From Pseudomonadota bacterium (GTDB lineage Bacteria; Pseudomonadota; Gammaproteobacteria; Burkholderiales; Chitinibacteraceae), in contig JAPLQI010000012.1 in NCBI GenBank assembly GCA_026399755.1, positions 1-64,000 of the forward strand: a DNA stretch of 64,000 bases, in the 5' to 3' direction. The position numbers were made by a program, and so were the translations under genes. Positions 44,065 through 53,120 of this stretch are shown piece after piece. Numbering within the stretch: the stretch's first letter is position 1; each line of letters starts with the position of its first letter. Below the pieces are notes generated by a model. It had not been told where the DNA came from, searched no databases, and saw nothing but the letters and a program-made list of their open reading frames with translations.

Positions 44065-45257
44065 CGCAATTTACTAATCGTGTCAAAAATAGGGCCAAGT
44101 ACCGAGGACATAATCCAAGCCAGAATCAAGCCCAGCACCACAGTGAGCGATGGCTCAATCAAAGCCTGCACTCGCTCTATCGATTCTTTTACATCGCGGT
44201 TATAAAAGTAGGAAACATTCATCAGAGCATGATCCAGCTGGCCGGTGCTCTCGCCTACTTTAAGCATGCGCAGCACTAGCGGCGGAAACATTTTTTCCTG
44301 ATTAAAACTAGCTGTCACACCCTGCCCCTCGCGAATTTGCGCCTGAATCCGCTGCAGCGATTCGGCCACCACGCTATTGCTAACGATCCCTTCTGATATC
44401 TTGATGCAATCCAAAATAGGAATCCCTGCCGCATACATCAAAGCAAAAAAGTTAGCAAAGCGGGCCAAAATAATCTTATGCAAAATAGGGCCAAATGGCG
44501 GAATAGTCAGCTTCCAGCCATCAAAGCGATGGCGAAACTTTGCGTCATGCTTTAGGCGCAAACGAAATAGCATAAATAAAATAATTGGCGTGCCAAATAA
44601 AGCCCACCAGTAATGAATAAATATATTAGATATAGCAATCAGAATACGGGTATTTAAAGGCAAGGTTTGCTGCATGGCGGCCACAAAAGAAACCAATTGC
44701 GGCACTAAATAAATCATTAAAAAAGTAATCACCCCCACCACCAATACGCCCACAAACGCCGGATACATCACAATCTTTTTAGTTTGCGAAACTAGCTCGT
44801 CCTGCCATTTTAATGAATCAGATAAATTGAGTAATACCTCAGGCAATTTGCCGCTCGCCTCTCCTGCGCGAATCAGATTCACATAAATGGCATCAAAAAC
44901 CTGCGGATGCCCAGCCAAAGCCTGCGAAAACTGATTTCCCCCTTCGATATCTTCAATCACATTTGCAATCACTTCGCGAAAACGCGGCTCATCTAAGCTA
45001 TCGCGCAGATCAGATAAACCTTCTAGGATCGACACCCCTGCACGGGTCAGCTGCTCCATATGAAACGTAAACGTAATGAGCTCGCGCCGACTCACCTTCT
45101 TACCGCCCAGCACTCCCCCTACGGGGGCCGCCTTGCCTTCAATCAAGCTCAGGCCTATCCGCTCCAAACGCTGCTCTAAGTCAGTCAGATTATTCGCCTC
45201 TGACTTACCCTTTTGGACCAAGCCTGCCTTGTCTACAGCGCGATAAATAAACTGCAT
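44061..45257 (-). CDS. mshG: Type IV pilus inner-membrane platform protein, MshG/PilC/GspF family
   Basis: This 398-residue protein has two GspF domains (about residues 70-190 and 270-395), with the signature FTFHMEQLTRAGVSILEGLS in the first and RFANFFALMYAAGIPILDCI in the second, and three membrane helices. It anchors the assembly ATPase and drives pilin polymerisation. It is followed by mshI with a 4 bp overlap. Upstream, 800 bp of palindromes and an unrelated gene separate it from mshE. Confidence 0.9.
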   Translation of the reverse strand: MQFIYRAVDKAGLVQKGKSEANNLTDLEQRLERIGLSLIEGKAAPVGGVLGGKKVSRRELITFTFHMEQLTRAGVSILEGLSDLRDSLDEPRFREVIANVIEDIEGGNQFSQALAGHPQVFDAIYVNLIRAGEASGKLPEVLLNLSDSLKWQDELVSQTKKIVMYPAFVGVLVVGVITFLMIYLVPQLVSFVAAMQQTLPLNTRILIAISNIFIHYWWALFGTPIILFMLFRLRLKHDAKFRHRFDGWKLTIPPFGPILHKIILARFANFFALMYAAGIPILDCIKISEGIVSNSVVAESLQRIQAQIREGQGVTASFNQEKMFPPLVLRMLKVGESTGQLDHALMNVSYFYNRDVKESIERVQALIEPSLTVVLGLILAWIMSSVLGPIFDTISKLR

Positions 45258-45300
45258 CTAGCTCCCCAAATAAACAGCACCATCTTCTTATCATGTCATT

Positions 45301-45373
45301 CGTAGGGCGGGTGCAACCCGCCAGACTTGGGCAATGACGTGCGATAAAAACGGCGGGTTACACCCGCCCTACG
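45301..45373. repeat. GTAGGGCGGGT palindromic element, 73 bp copy
   Basis: CGTAGGGCGGGTG (45301-45313) and CACCCGCCCTACG (45361-45373) form the outer arms, with inner AACCCGCC and GGCGGGTT arms and a longer loop than in the 59 bp copies. It borders the 3' side of the orphan gene in the pilus locus. Confidence 0.85.
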
Positions 45374-45427
45374 AAAGGCATTTCGCTTAAAAGGAGGGTA
45401 TCGGCTAGCCCCCGCCGGTGCCCCCCC

Positions 45428-45922
45428 TCACTCCGAGGGATTAAACCCCCGCTCCATAAATACTCCGCCGCCCCTTGGCGCTTCTTTTTCGTAGAGGATT
45501 TTTTCTAGCTTTAGCAGGCAATAGGCATTCAGCGTGAGGTTGTGCTTGGTGGCTTGAGCAATCAGCTGGGCCTTGGTCATTTTATCTATGCGTAAGGTCA
45601 GCGTGGTGGTGTCAGCTTCGCTACTCGATGCAAAAATCTTTTCCTTACGCCACGGGCAGTATTTTTCTACCCACTCCTCGGCCTGCTCTAAGGTAATCGG
45701 CGTCAGCACATCAATGGCCCCCCGCTTATCCGCATCCATATAGGGGTGAGGAATATTATGCTCAACCAGAAAATACTGATCGCGCTTGGTACGATAGAGC
45801 TCAATCAAATGCGGCACACCATGCTCGTCTTTTGATTCGGTATGCATATGGCAATTTAATGCAGTGCGCGTGTTGTAGGTTTTACCATCAACCACGCGCG
45901 AAATATGTTCACGGACATACAT
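45428..45922 (-). CDS. Orphan protein with ribbon-helix-helix-like C-terminal region
   Basis: This 164-residue protein is soluble and has no signal peptide. Residues 109-145 read TLTLRIDKMTKAQLIAQATK followed by HNLTLNAYCLLKLEKIL. This is a beta strand and two helices in the Arc/HicB/ParD-like ribbon-helix-helix pattern. The N-terminal half is unrecognised. A very strong AAGGAGG ribosome-binding site precedes ATG 45922. It interrupts the msh gene order between mshE and mshG and is bracketed by two different palindromic elements, so it looks like an insertion. No toxin-like partner is visible. Confidence 0.65.
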   Translation of the reverse strand: MYVREHISRVVDGKTYNTRTALNCHMHTESKDEHGVPHLIELYRTKRDQYFLVEHNIPHPYMDADKRGAIDVLTPITLEQAEEWVEKYCPWRKEKIFASSSEADTTTLTLRIDKMTKAQLIAQATKHNLTLNAYCLLKLEKILYEKEAPRGGGVFMERGFNPSE

Positions 45923-45964
45923 TGCTATCCTCCTTTCTTAAAAACGTCGGCTTATGATATTTTT

Positions 45965-46031
45965 CGTAGGAGCGGCTTCAGCCGCGAAAGCATTACTTGT
46001 AAAAACATTCGCGGCTAAAGCCGCTCCTACG
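45965..46031. repeat. REP-like palindrome with CGTAGGAGCGGC arms
   Basis: CGTAGGAGCGGCTTCAGCCGCGAA (split as 45965-45976 and 45977-45988) pairs with TTCGCGGCTAAAGCCGCTCCTACG at 46008-46031. The arm resembles REP sequences common in Pseudomonas and related genomes. It sits between mshE and the orphan gene. Confidence 0.85.
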
Positions 46032-46061
46032 GTATAGATCCTTAAGTTGTTAGGATTGCGC

Positions 46062-47768
46062 TCAGGCCACCCTGTCGGTTAAATCGATCACTCGGGAAAT
46101 CTCTGCCAGCGAAGTCATTCCATCTAGCACATGCCGGCAAGCATCGTCGGCCATGGTTCTAAAGCCCTGTGCTTCGGCGGCTTTTTTCATTTCTAAGCGA
46201 GTGGCGTGCCGCGCAATGAGTTCATCCAGCTCGGCACTCATTTTTAAGACTTCCATCACCGTTAAACGACCCTTATAGCCTTGGTGATCGCACTTGGGGC
46301 AGCCAGTTGCGCGGTACAGCGTGATCGGCTCGCCTTCAGGCGCGATGCCCAATAAGCGCCGCTCAAAAGCATCTGGCTCGTAAGGCTCACGGCAGAGCGG
46401 GCAGAGTTTGCGGGCGAGGCGCTGGGCGATAATGCCGATGATATTTCCAGCCAAAACATCGGGCAGCACGCCGATATCCAAGAGGCGCGGAATCGAGCCA
46501 ATGGCAGAATTGGTATGCAGAGTTGAGTAAACTTGGTGGCCAGTCATGGCAGCGCGAAACGCCATATCGGCGGTATCGCGATCGCGGATTTCGCCCAGCA
46601 GGATGATGTCTGGGTCTTGCCGCATCATCGAGCGTATGCCGTTCACAAAATCCATTTTGGCGGCTTCATTCACCGAAGTTTGCCGCAGCATGGGAATCGG
46701 ATATTCCACTGGGTCTTCCAGCGTCATGATGTTGACGGCTTCGGTGTTCACGCTGCTTAAAATCGAATAGAGGGTGGTGGTTTTACCCGAGCCGGTGGGG
46801 CCTGTGACTAAAATAATCCCTTCCGGCCGGGCAATCATCAGCTGCAATAAATAGAGGTTTTCTTTACTCAGGCCCAGCTTATCCAGCTTCACTAAGCCTT
46901 TTTGCCTATCCAAAATACGCAGCACAATATTCTCGCCCCAAGTGGTAGGCTGTGCCGCCACCCGAAAATCCAGCGGGCGGCCAGCGAGGGTGAGCGAGAT
47001 ACGGCCATCTTGTGGCGAGCGGGTTTCAGCGATATTCATATTGCTCATCACCTTCAGCCGCACCACCATCGCTGGCCAATAGGTTTTGTGCAGAGCGCGA
47101 ATTTGCCGCAGCACACCGTCGATGCGGTAGCGAATCCGCACAAAAGAGGATTCAGGCTCGAAGTGAATATCGGATGCGCCGCGCGTACAAGCATCGGCCA
47201 GCAGTGCATCAATCAAGCGCACCACCGGCTGGTTGTACTCGGCATCGGCATGTTGCAAGCTGGCCCAGTCGATCACACCGGTTTCAATTTCATTCAAAAT
47301 ACCGTCGATCGACAGCTCAAAACCATAATATTGGTCGATGGCATGGACTAAATCAGACTCCGCAGCCAGCAACGTTTCCAGCTCGTATTTGTCCTTGAGC
47401 AGGATACGCACCTGATCCAGCGCGACCAGATTATTAGGATTAGACATCGCCAGCGTCAGCTTATTGTGCTCCAGATCTAGCGACACCGGCAGCAGCATAT
47501 GCCGCTTGGCCACCTCTTTGGGCACCAGCTTAATCGCCTGTGTATCGGCCAGAATCTTGGACAAATCAACGCTGACCTGCCCCAAGTTTTCTGACAAGGC
47601 ATCACGCAAAATACCTTCGGACACAAAGCCCAGCGACACCATCAGCTTACCCAAAGGCACGCCGCTGCGCCGCTGCTCAAACAAGGTGATGCGCAGCTGA
47701 TCTTCTGATAGCAGGCCTTTGGAAACCAGTAGCTCGCCTAGCGGCAGCTTTCTGACTGGCGCGTTCAT
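46062..47768 (-). CDS. mshE: Type IV pilus assembly ATPase MshE (GspE/PilB family)
   Basis: This 568-residue hexameric ATPase has an N-terminal MshEN domain (KLPLGELLVSKGLLSEDQLR), which in Vibrio MshE binds c-di-GMP. The motor domain contains Walker A GPTGSGKTTTLYSIL, Walker B/Asp box (DPDIILLGEIRDRDTADMAF) and the zinc-binding CPLC and CPKC pairs. It powers pilus extension. It overlaps the MshN-like gene by 4 bp. The intact MshEN domain suggests that this pilus could respond to c-di-GMP. Confidence 0.93.
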   Translation of the reverse strand: MNAPVRKLPLGELLVSKGLLSEDQLRITLFEQRRSGVPLGKLMVSLGFVSEGILRDALSENLGQVSVDLSKILADTQAIKLVPKEVAKRHMLLPVSLDLEHNKLTLAMSNPNNLVALDQVRILLKDKYELETLLAAESDLVHAIDQYYGFELSIDGILNEIETGVIDWASLQHADAEYNQPVVRLIDALLADACTRGASDIHFEPESSFVRIRYRIDGVLRQIRALHKTYWPAMVVRLKVMSNMNIAETRSPQDGRISLTLAGRPLDFRVAAQPTTWGENIVLRILDRQKGLVKLDKLGLSKENLYLLQLMIARPEGIILVTGPTGSGKTTTLYSILSSVNTEAVNIMTLEDPVEYPIPMLRQTSVNEAAKMDFVNGIRSMMRQDPDIILLGEIRDRDTADMAFRAAMTGHQVYSTLHTNSAIGSIPRLLDIGVLPDVLAGNIIGIIAQRLARKLCPLCREPYEPDAFERRLLGIAPEGEPITLYRATGCPKCDHQGYKGRLTVMEVLKMSAELDELIARHATRLEMKKAAEAQGFRTMADDACRHVLDGMTSLAEISRVIDLTDRVA

Positions 47769-49300
47769 GGCGACTCCAAAGCTTTCAATCGTTCTTCAGC
47801 GATCGCACGATCAAAAGTGCCTTTGCCAGCTAAGGCTTGCCGGTAATACCTTGCTGCAGATTTATTCTCTTGTAAGTGCTCTAAGCTAATCGCCAAGTTA
47901 AAGGCGTAATCGGCATTACTCGCATCGAGGGATAATGCTTGAAAATACGCGCCCTGCGCCTCGCTCCAGCGATTTTGCCCAGCGTAGAGATTAGCCAAGG
48001 CAAATGCGGCATCGGCCTGCTGAGCCGAGAGCTGGCGCAAGCCCGCTTCCGAGCTTTCATTCGCAGGGGTGAGCGAATACAAAGCCGACTGCGCCACCTC
48101 ATCCCTAGGATAAAGGGACAATATTTGCCGATAAAAATGAGCCGCCTCGGCCCCTGCGCCGCGCTTCATGGCCAAGGCAGCCATCCCAAGCAAAGCGTCG
48201 CGATTGCGAGGATCTAGCTGCAACATCCGGCGGTAGCTCTCCTCAGCCGCACGATAATCACCCTGCTGAAAAGAGCGATAGGCCATTGCCAGCGGCAAAG
48301 GTACGGCGGCTTCGGTATTTTGCGTATCAAAGCGAATGCCCGCGCCATTGGGAGCGCCGGATCGCTCTTCCACGCTGGCCGCATCGCCTTTATAACGTGG
48401 TGGCAAGGCATGAGTGCGCGGCAAGGCCGCCATCACTACCGCAGAGGCTGCAGGAGCTACAACTGCGATGGAAGCCGGCCTCATCACTTCACTAGCAGGC
48501 TCGGAAGCGGAAAGCGCTTCATCGGCGGAGACAGGAGGCACTGCAGCATCCACAGCAGCGGGGGCGGGGGCAGCTGTTGGCGAGATACTGAGCGCCTGAT
48601 ACTGCCACCAAAAATAGCCGCCTAAACCCGCCATTAATAAGACACCCAGCAAAATCAACCAAGGTAAATTTTTAGAGCGCGAACGCGGCTTATTGGAAGC
48701 AATACTGGACGCCTGTGGAGCGGGTGGAGTAACTGTTGGCGTAATCGAGGGAGCCGGAGCGGCTGGCACAGATTGGGCGGGTGCAGGTACGGGCGTGGCG
48801 GGTTTGTTTAACCAAGTCAGATCCTCCTCTTCAGCCTTCTCAGGGGCAACTTTAGGCAAAGGACTGGAGGCGGGAGCAGTAAGAACAGGCTCATTGGCGG
48901 GTTGTGCTTCAGGTAAATCAGGCGCAGTGATTGGCGGTTCTGTCGGCAGTTCTACATCAACAGCGATGGGGACAAAGACCCATTCCGCAGGGGGCGTCTG
49001 TTGATCAATATCTAGCTGAGCAGTCTCATTAGGCAGAGGATCTACTTGCCACTCTAGTGCAGCAGGCACGGCCCAGACGGGTTCTTCCAAAGATAAAGTA
49101 GATGCGTCACTAGCAACGGCTTGCTCGCCTTGATCTCTGATTAAGCCTGCCCCGCCGCTGGCTTCCTGCTCCTGATGCAGCCCATGCTCTATTTCCTGCT
49201 TTGGCTCAGCCAACGGCTCATCCACTTGCTCTGCCATAGCCGCTTCACGCAGCCGCTTGGCTTCTTCGGCTTTTTTTAAGGCTTGCAGCAATAAACTCAT
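47765..49300 (-). CDS. mshN: TPR-containing pilus protein, MshN-like
   Basis: This 511-residue protein starts MSLLLQALKKAEEAKRLRE, a short amphipathic helix shared by MshN and ExeB/GspB-like proteins. A long acidic and Pro/Ala-rich linker leads to a membrane helix (LPWLILLGVLLMAGLGGYFW, near residue 215), more Pro/Ala linker, and at least four tetratricopeptide repeats in the C-terminal 180 residues. It overlaps mshE and mshL by 4 bp each, so its place in the locus is firm. The TPRs probably scaffold secretin assembly. Confidence 0.78.
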   Translation of the reverse strand: MSLLLQALKKAEEAKRLREAAMAEQVDEPLAEPKQEIEHGLHQEQEASGGAGLIRDQGEQAVASDASTLSLEEPVWAVPAALEWQVDPLPNETAQLDIDQQTPPAEWVFVPIAVDVELPTEPPITAPDLPEAQPANEPVLTAPASSPLPKVAPEKAEEEDLTWLNKPATPVPAPAQSVPAAPAPSITPTVTPPAPQASSIASNKPRSRSKNLPWLILLGVLLMAGLGGYFWWQYQALSISPTAAPAPAAVDAAVPPVSADEALSASEPASEVMRPASIAVVAPAASAVVMAALPRTHALPPRYKGDAASVEERSGAPNGAGIRFDTQNTEAAVPLPLAMAYRSFQQGDYRAAEESYRRMLQLDPRNRDALLGMAALAMKRGAGAEAAHFYRQILSLYPRDEVAQSALYSLTPANESSEAGLRQLSAQQADAAFALANLYAGQNRWSEAQGAYFQALSLDASNADYAFNLAISLEHLQENKSAARYYRQALAGKGTFDRAIAEERLKALESP

Positions 49301-51150
49301 GGCTTAGTCCCCAGAGGCACGCTCCCTGACTGAAAAGCCGATAAATCATGATCTGCTTCTTTCTTAAAAAACTGATCATTAGGTAAAAACTGCTGATAAT
49401 TGCCCAAATCGCTATTATCTTTAATTAATACAGGGCGTAAAAACACCACTAATTCAATTTTTTTTACTTTATCATTGCGATAGCTAAATAAGTCTCCCAC
49501 ATAGGGCATACGAGACAAACCCGGCACGCCTTGCCTATCGTTATTTAAAGAATCCTGAATTAATCCACCCAAAATAGCCACCTGCCCACTAGCCACTTTT
49601 AAGGTGGAATCAAATTCTCTGACTTGCAATATCGGCACTAAGCTTTTAATTTGCGTATTATTGGCCGCAGCTAAAATCGCCACCGCAGGGTCTTCAATAA
49701 ATGAATTAATATTGGTAATGGTTGGCCTTACATTAAGCGCAACCTGGCCATCTTCAGATATTTGCGGCGTAACCTGCATGACCAAACCAATAGGCACGGT
49801 ATGCAATTCACTATCGTAAGTTGCTTGCGAGGTGACTTTGCCGTCGGTAATGACTGGTGGCGTTACTTTAATCGTAAAGTAAACCTGCTCTTCCACCACT
49901 TTCATTACGGCCGTTTGATTATTTAATGCCATAATTTTGGGGCTAGATAAAACGCGCGTGCGGCCAAATTGCTCTAGCATCTTAATCGTAAAATTAAAAG
50001 TTCCACTTAAAATACCGCCAGCCTTGGTATAAGAAAGAATACTTAAAGGTGCGACTCCTAAATTATTAGCTAAAGATTTTTGTTGAAAATTTAATTGATT
50101 ATCTGTTTCTCCAATCCGGCTCCAATCCACTCCTGCCTGATACTGATCGGATAATAAAACCTCTACAATGGTGGCCTCAATGAGTACCTGCCGCAAAGCA
50201 CCGCCTTGTACGGCATTTAAATACTCCGCCACTTTTACATGCTCTTTTTGGCTGGCCCTTACGGTAATTACGCCTGTTTCAGGATTGAGAATAACTAATC
50301 GACTGGTATTTGTGATATTTGCGTCCACGACAGAAACAGGCTTATTAATCGGCAATGATTCACCCGCTTTTATTTTTTCTGTTTCTGCGTTTATTTTATT
50401 AGTCTGAGCGACATCTTTAGCAACTTTCGCTGCCTCTGCGGCTGTTTTAACGACTTCTTTTTTATCTATTGATACATTGCTCTTAACTGCTTGCGCGCTT
50501 TGTTCCTGCACAATGCTGCCCAATTGTGCACCGCTCCCCCCAACTTTGGCATCTGCCGAAACACCCAACAACTCTTTCAAATTTAAATCAATTTGTTTCC
50601 ATAAATGATGCTCAGCCACCATATCAATCTGGGTATTCGAGCTATTCCCAGACCCACCGCCACCACCACCGCTGCTTACCGAATTAGCCAAAGTTACATT
50701 CGATTTCACATTTCTAGATAGGTTAAAATAATTCATTTTATAGGTTTTTAAATAGGGGATATCAGGCGTTACCGTAAGTACACCATTGTCTAGCTCCCAG
50801 CGTAAATCCACCTGCTTACTCATCCGCTCTAATATTTGTGGCAGCGTTTGGTTGATTGCATTTAAAGTAACATTGCCATTCACGCCTGCATGTACATCAA
50901 CATTAATTTTGGCATCTCGCCCTAATGCAAACAAAATTTCATTTACCGGCACTTGATGCACTACCACGCTATAGGTGGCTGTTTTGGCTGCTGCTTGTGG
51001 TTTGGGTAATGAGGGGCTAGCAGCTACAGTTTTTGGAATAGCAGAGGAGATAGGTTTAGATTCTAAATGGCGGCCGTTTTCCATTTCCAAGCCCGATTGG
51101 CTAGCGCAGGCATTGAGCAAGAGAACAAAAATTAAAATTTGCCACCGCAT
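49297..51150 (-). CDS. mshL: MSHA-type pilus secretin MshL (outer-membrane)
   Basis: From ATG 51150 the protein is 617 residues and starts with a lipoprotein signal (MRWQILIFVLLLNAC), the lipobox Cys being expected for a self-targeted secretin. N-terminal STN-like region (VVHQVPVNEILFALGRDAKI), an N1-type domain, a low-complexity Gly/Ser stretch, and the C-terminal secretin beta domain (VLSSPKIMALNNQTAVMKVV, VPGLSRMPYVGDLFSYRND) are present. It forms the pore through which the pilus exits. The frame extends to 51204 without a signal and is rejected. Confidence 0.92.
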   Translation of the reverse strand: MRWQILIFVLLLNACASQSGLEMENGRHLESKPISSAIPKTVAASPSLPKPQAAAKTATYSVVVHQVPVNEILFALGRDAKINVDVHAGVNGNVTLNAINQTLPQILERMSKQVDLRWELDNGVLTVTPDIPYLKTYKMNYFNLSRNVKSNVTLANSVSSGGGGGGSGNSSNTQIDMVAEHHLWKQIDLNLKELLGVSADAKVGGSGAQLGSIVQEQSAQAVKSNVSIDKKEVVKTAAEAAKVAKDVAQTNKINAETEKIKAGESLPINKPVSVVDANITNTSRLVILNPETGVITVRASQKEHVKVAEYLNAVQGGALRQVLIEATIVEVLLSDQYQAGVDWSRIGETDNQLNFQQKSLANNLGVAPLSILSYTKAGGILSGTFNFTIKMLEQFGRTRVLSSPKIMALNNQTAVMKVVEEQVYFTIKVTPPVITDGKVTSQATYDSELHTVPIGLVMQVTPQISEDGQVALNVRPTITNINSFIEDPAVAILAAANNTQIKSLVPILQVREFDSTLKVASGQVAILGGLIQDSLNNDRQGVPGLSRMPYVGDLFSYRNDKVKKIELVVFLRPVLIKDNSDLGNYQQFLPNDQFFKKEADHDLSAFQSGSVPLGTKP

Positions 51151-51275
51151 TATTGGGTACTCATGTAAAGGATCTACCGATTTAAATAGGCCATGAGAGA
51201 TCATGACTAAGTCTTTCTATTCGATATCAAATAATTTATAGAATGGAATAATTAATTAATCCTATTTATTTATCG

Positions 51276-52592
51276 TCATAAATTCCACAATTCATCACGA
51301 ATCCCACCCACGGTGCGCACCATAGGTTTATTTTTTCGTAACGATTCTGGTAAAGAAGCCATTGCTGCTTTTGCACTATTTTTATCTGGGAAAAAACCAT
51401 AAACCAAGCCCCAGCCTTTGCTGCCTCGTACTTCAGCGGGGTAAATCAGTAATTGGTCTTGGGGTAAAAACTGCCCCGCTTGTGCTAAGAATTTTTCTAA
51501 TTCCGCACCTTTTGATTTATTGGTCACTAACAACATCACCGCCGTATTATTTACTTCTGCCCGATTCATTTTTTGCCGCGATTCAGTTATTTTTTGCCGC
51601 AGCGGAGCAGAAAGTTGCACTTCTGGAGCCAAGACTTCCGAAGTAGTAGCAAGTTGTAAGGGGGTGGATGCAAGCGCTGAAACCACCTTTGGCTGCGGGT
51701 TAGACGCTTGCATTAAGCCCGCCCATACGCCCCCAGCCATCAACCCTGAAAACAGCATCCAGACTAATGGTGAGCGTTTTTTAATGGGCTTAAAAGCGCT
51801 GTCTTTAACCGCCGCGCTCACATGCTTCACCGTGATTGAATGCTCACTTTGGCTAAATGCGGCCATCAAGGCCTTATCGGCCAAAATATTAATCCGCCGC
51901 GTTAGCCCTTCCGAAGCACGATAAATCGATTTCAGCGCCTCGGCTTGGAATAGTTCTGGCCCACGATAGCCCGCAGTGCGCATCCGAAACTCAATATAGG
52001 CCTCAATATCATTTGCCCTTAGCGGTGCTAGGCGAAAAATATGGGTAATCCGTTCTCGTAGCTGACGCAAATCCTGCTTGGCCAAGCGATCATCCAGCTC
52101 AGTTTGGCCAAACAAAACAATCTGCAATAATTTGTGATGCCCATGATCCAAATTTGAAAGCAGTCTCACCGCCTCCAAGCTTTCTGTGGGCATGGCATGG
52201 GCTTCATCAATCAGAATCACCACCTGCCGTCCCGCAGCAAAACGCTCGAGTAAGGCAGCCTGCAAGTCCCTGACACGGCCACTGGTGTGTGTTGCATCGC
52301 AGACTATGCCCAAATCGTCAGCAATCATCAGCATTAACTCATCCGGCTTCATGACAGGATTGGCGATATACACGCTGTCCACACTGGCTGGTAAACGCTC
52401 TATCAGTACTCGGCACAGCATCGTTTTGCCACTGCCCACCTCACCCACCACCTTAACCAAGCCTTCTCCAGCCAGCACGGCGTAAATCAAAGCCTCCAAA
52501 GTCGCACCACGTTCCGCCCCAACAAAGAAAAACTCTGGGTGTGGTGTAATCCGAAACGGTGGTTCGTTTAAGCCAAAGTGCTCTAGATACAT
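51276..52592 (-). CDS. mshM: ExeA/MshM-like AAA+ ATPase with C-terminal SPOR-like domain
   Basis: This 438-residue protein begins MYLEHFGLNEPPFRITPHPE, the typical start of ExeA/MshM. It has P-loop GEVGSGKTMLCRVL and Walker B VVILIDEAHAMP, then a membrane helix (LVWMLFSGLMAGGVWAGL, near 275) and a C-terminal SPOR-like region (AEVRGSKGWGLVYGFFPDKN) likely to bind peptidoglycan. It helps the secretin pass the cell wall. It is the first gene of the minus-strand pilus run, 125 bp ahead of mshL, and its promoter should lie in 52593-53120. Confidence 0.88.
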   Translation of the reverse strand: MYLEHFGLNEPPFRITPHPEFFFVGAERGATLEALIYAVLAGEGLVKVVGEVGSGKTMLCRVLIERLPASVDSVYIANPVMKPDELMLMIADDLGIVCDATHTSGRVRDLQAALLERFAAGRQVVILIDEAHAMPTESLEAVRLLSNLDHGHHKLLQIVLFGQTELDDRLAKQDLRQLRERITHIFRLAPLRANDIEAYIEFRMRTAGYRGPELFQAEALKSIYRASEGLTRRINILADKALMAAFSQSEHSITVKHVSAAVKDSAFKPIKKRSPLVWMLFSGLMAGGVWAGLMQASNPQPKVVSALASTPLQLATTSEVLAPEVQLSAPLRQKITESRQKMNRAEVNNTAVMLLVTNKSKGAELEKFLAQAGQFLPQDQLLIYPAEVRGSKGWGLVYGFFPDKNSAKAAMASLPESLRKNKPMVRTVGGIRDELWNL

Positions 52593-53120
52593 AGGTAATC
52601 CTGTCTAAGGATGAATGCTTGCTTTCATACTAGTACGTGGATTAAGTAAAAATTGAACAAATATGCTGCGATAGAAGGCAAGGATTCAATTTATTTAATC
52701 TCCTCGCTATATATTGATACTAAGGATGGTGGCAAAACTAATTCAGCAGCAATCTGCACTCCACTAGCTCCGAATCAAATCGCCTTTCTTGCAAGATTTT
52801 AAGGCGGGGCTTTCTTATACACGGGAGGCCTACAGATGATGTAGATGCCATGAGAATGCAAAACAAGTAGCCAGCAAGCATGCCCTAAGCATGTTGTTTT
52901 TTAGTCTTTTAATGTCGATTTGAGCAGGCTCAAAGACATCAAAAACAATATGGATTAGGCGCTGACTCCTTCTATTCATAGGAAAAATTAGATTTTTGGA
53001 GCATGCCAGCTTTGTTGCATGGCAATAATTGCGTACACATTCATACAAAGTTCATCTACCTAGTAAAGCCATAGCAACCTACAATATGCCCTTTCTACAC
53101 GCGAAGAGTACCCATTTGTC
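52593..53120. other. Divergent intergenic region between mshM and mlaF
   Basis: 528 bp with no gene I can support. A minus-strand frame of 72 codons (52830-53048) lacks a recognisable domain and a clear ribosome-binding site. The region is AT-rich and should hold the promoters of both flanking operons, but I found no convincing -35/-10 or -24/-12 pair. Confidence 0.5.

Noticed and set aside
45301-46031. CRISPR array or integron from the repeats around the orphan gene
   Set aside because: The two palindromes are unlike each other and occur once each here. There are no regularly spaced direct repeats, cas genes or integrase.
39302-52592. Type II secretion system instead of an MSHA-like pilus
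   Set aside because: ExeA-like ATPase, MshN-type TPR protein, fused PilM-PilN protein and MshEN domain in the ATPase fit MSHA better. GspC, GspG-J and GspO genes are absent from the window.
52830-53048. Minus-strand ORF of 72 codons in the mshM-mlaF gap
   Set aside because: No domain, weak start context and unusual composition (many Cys, His, Arg). It may be a chance frame or old remnant, so it is not listed as a gene.
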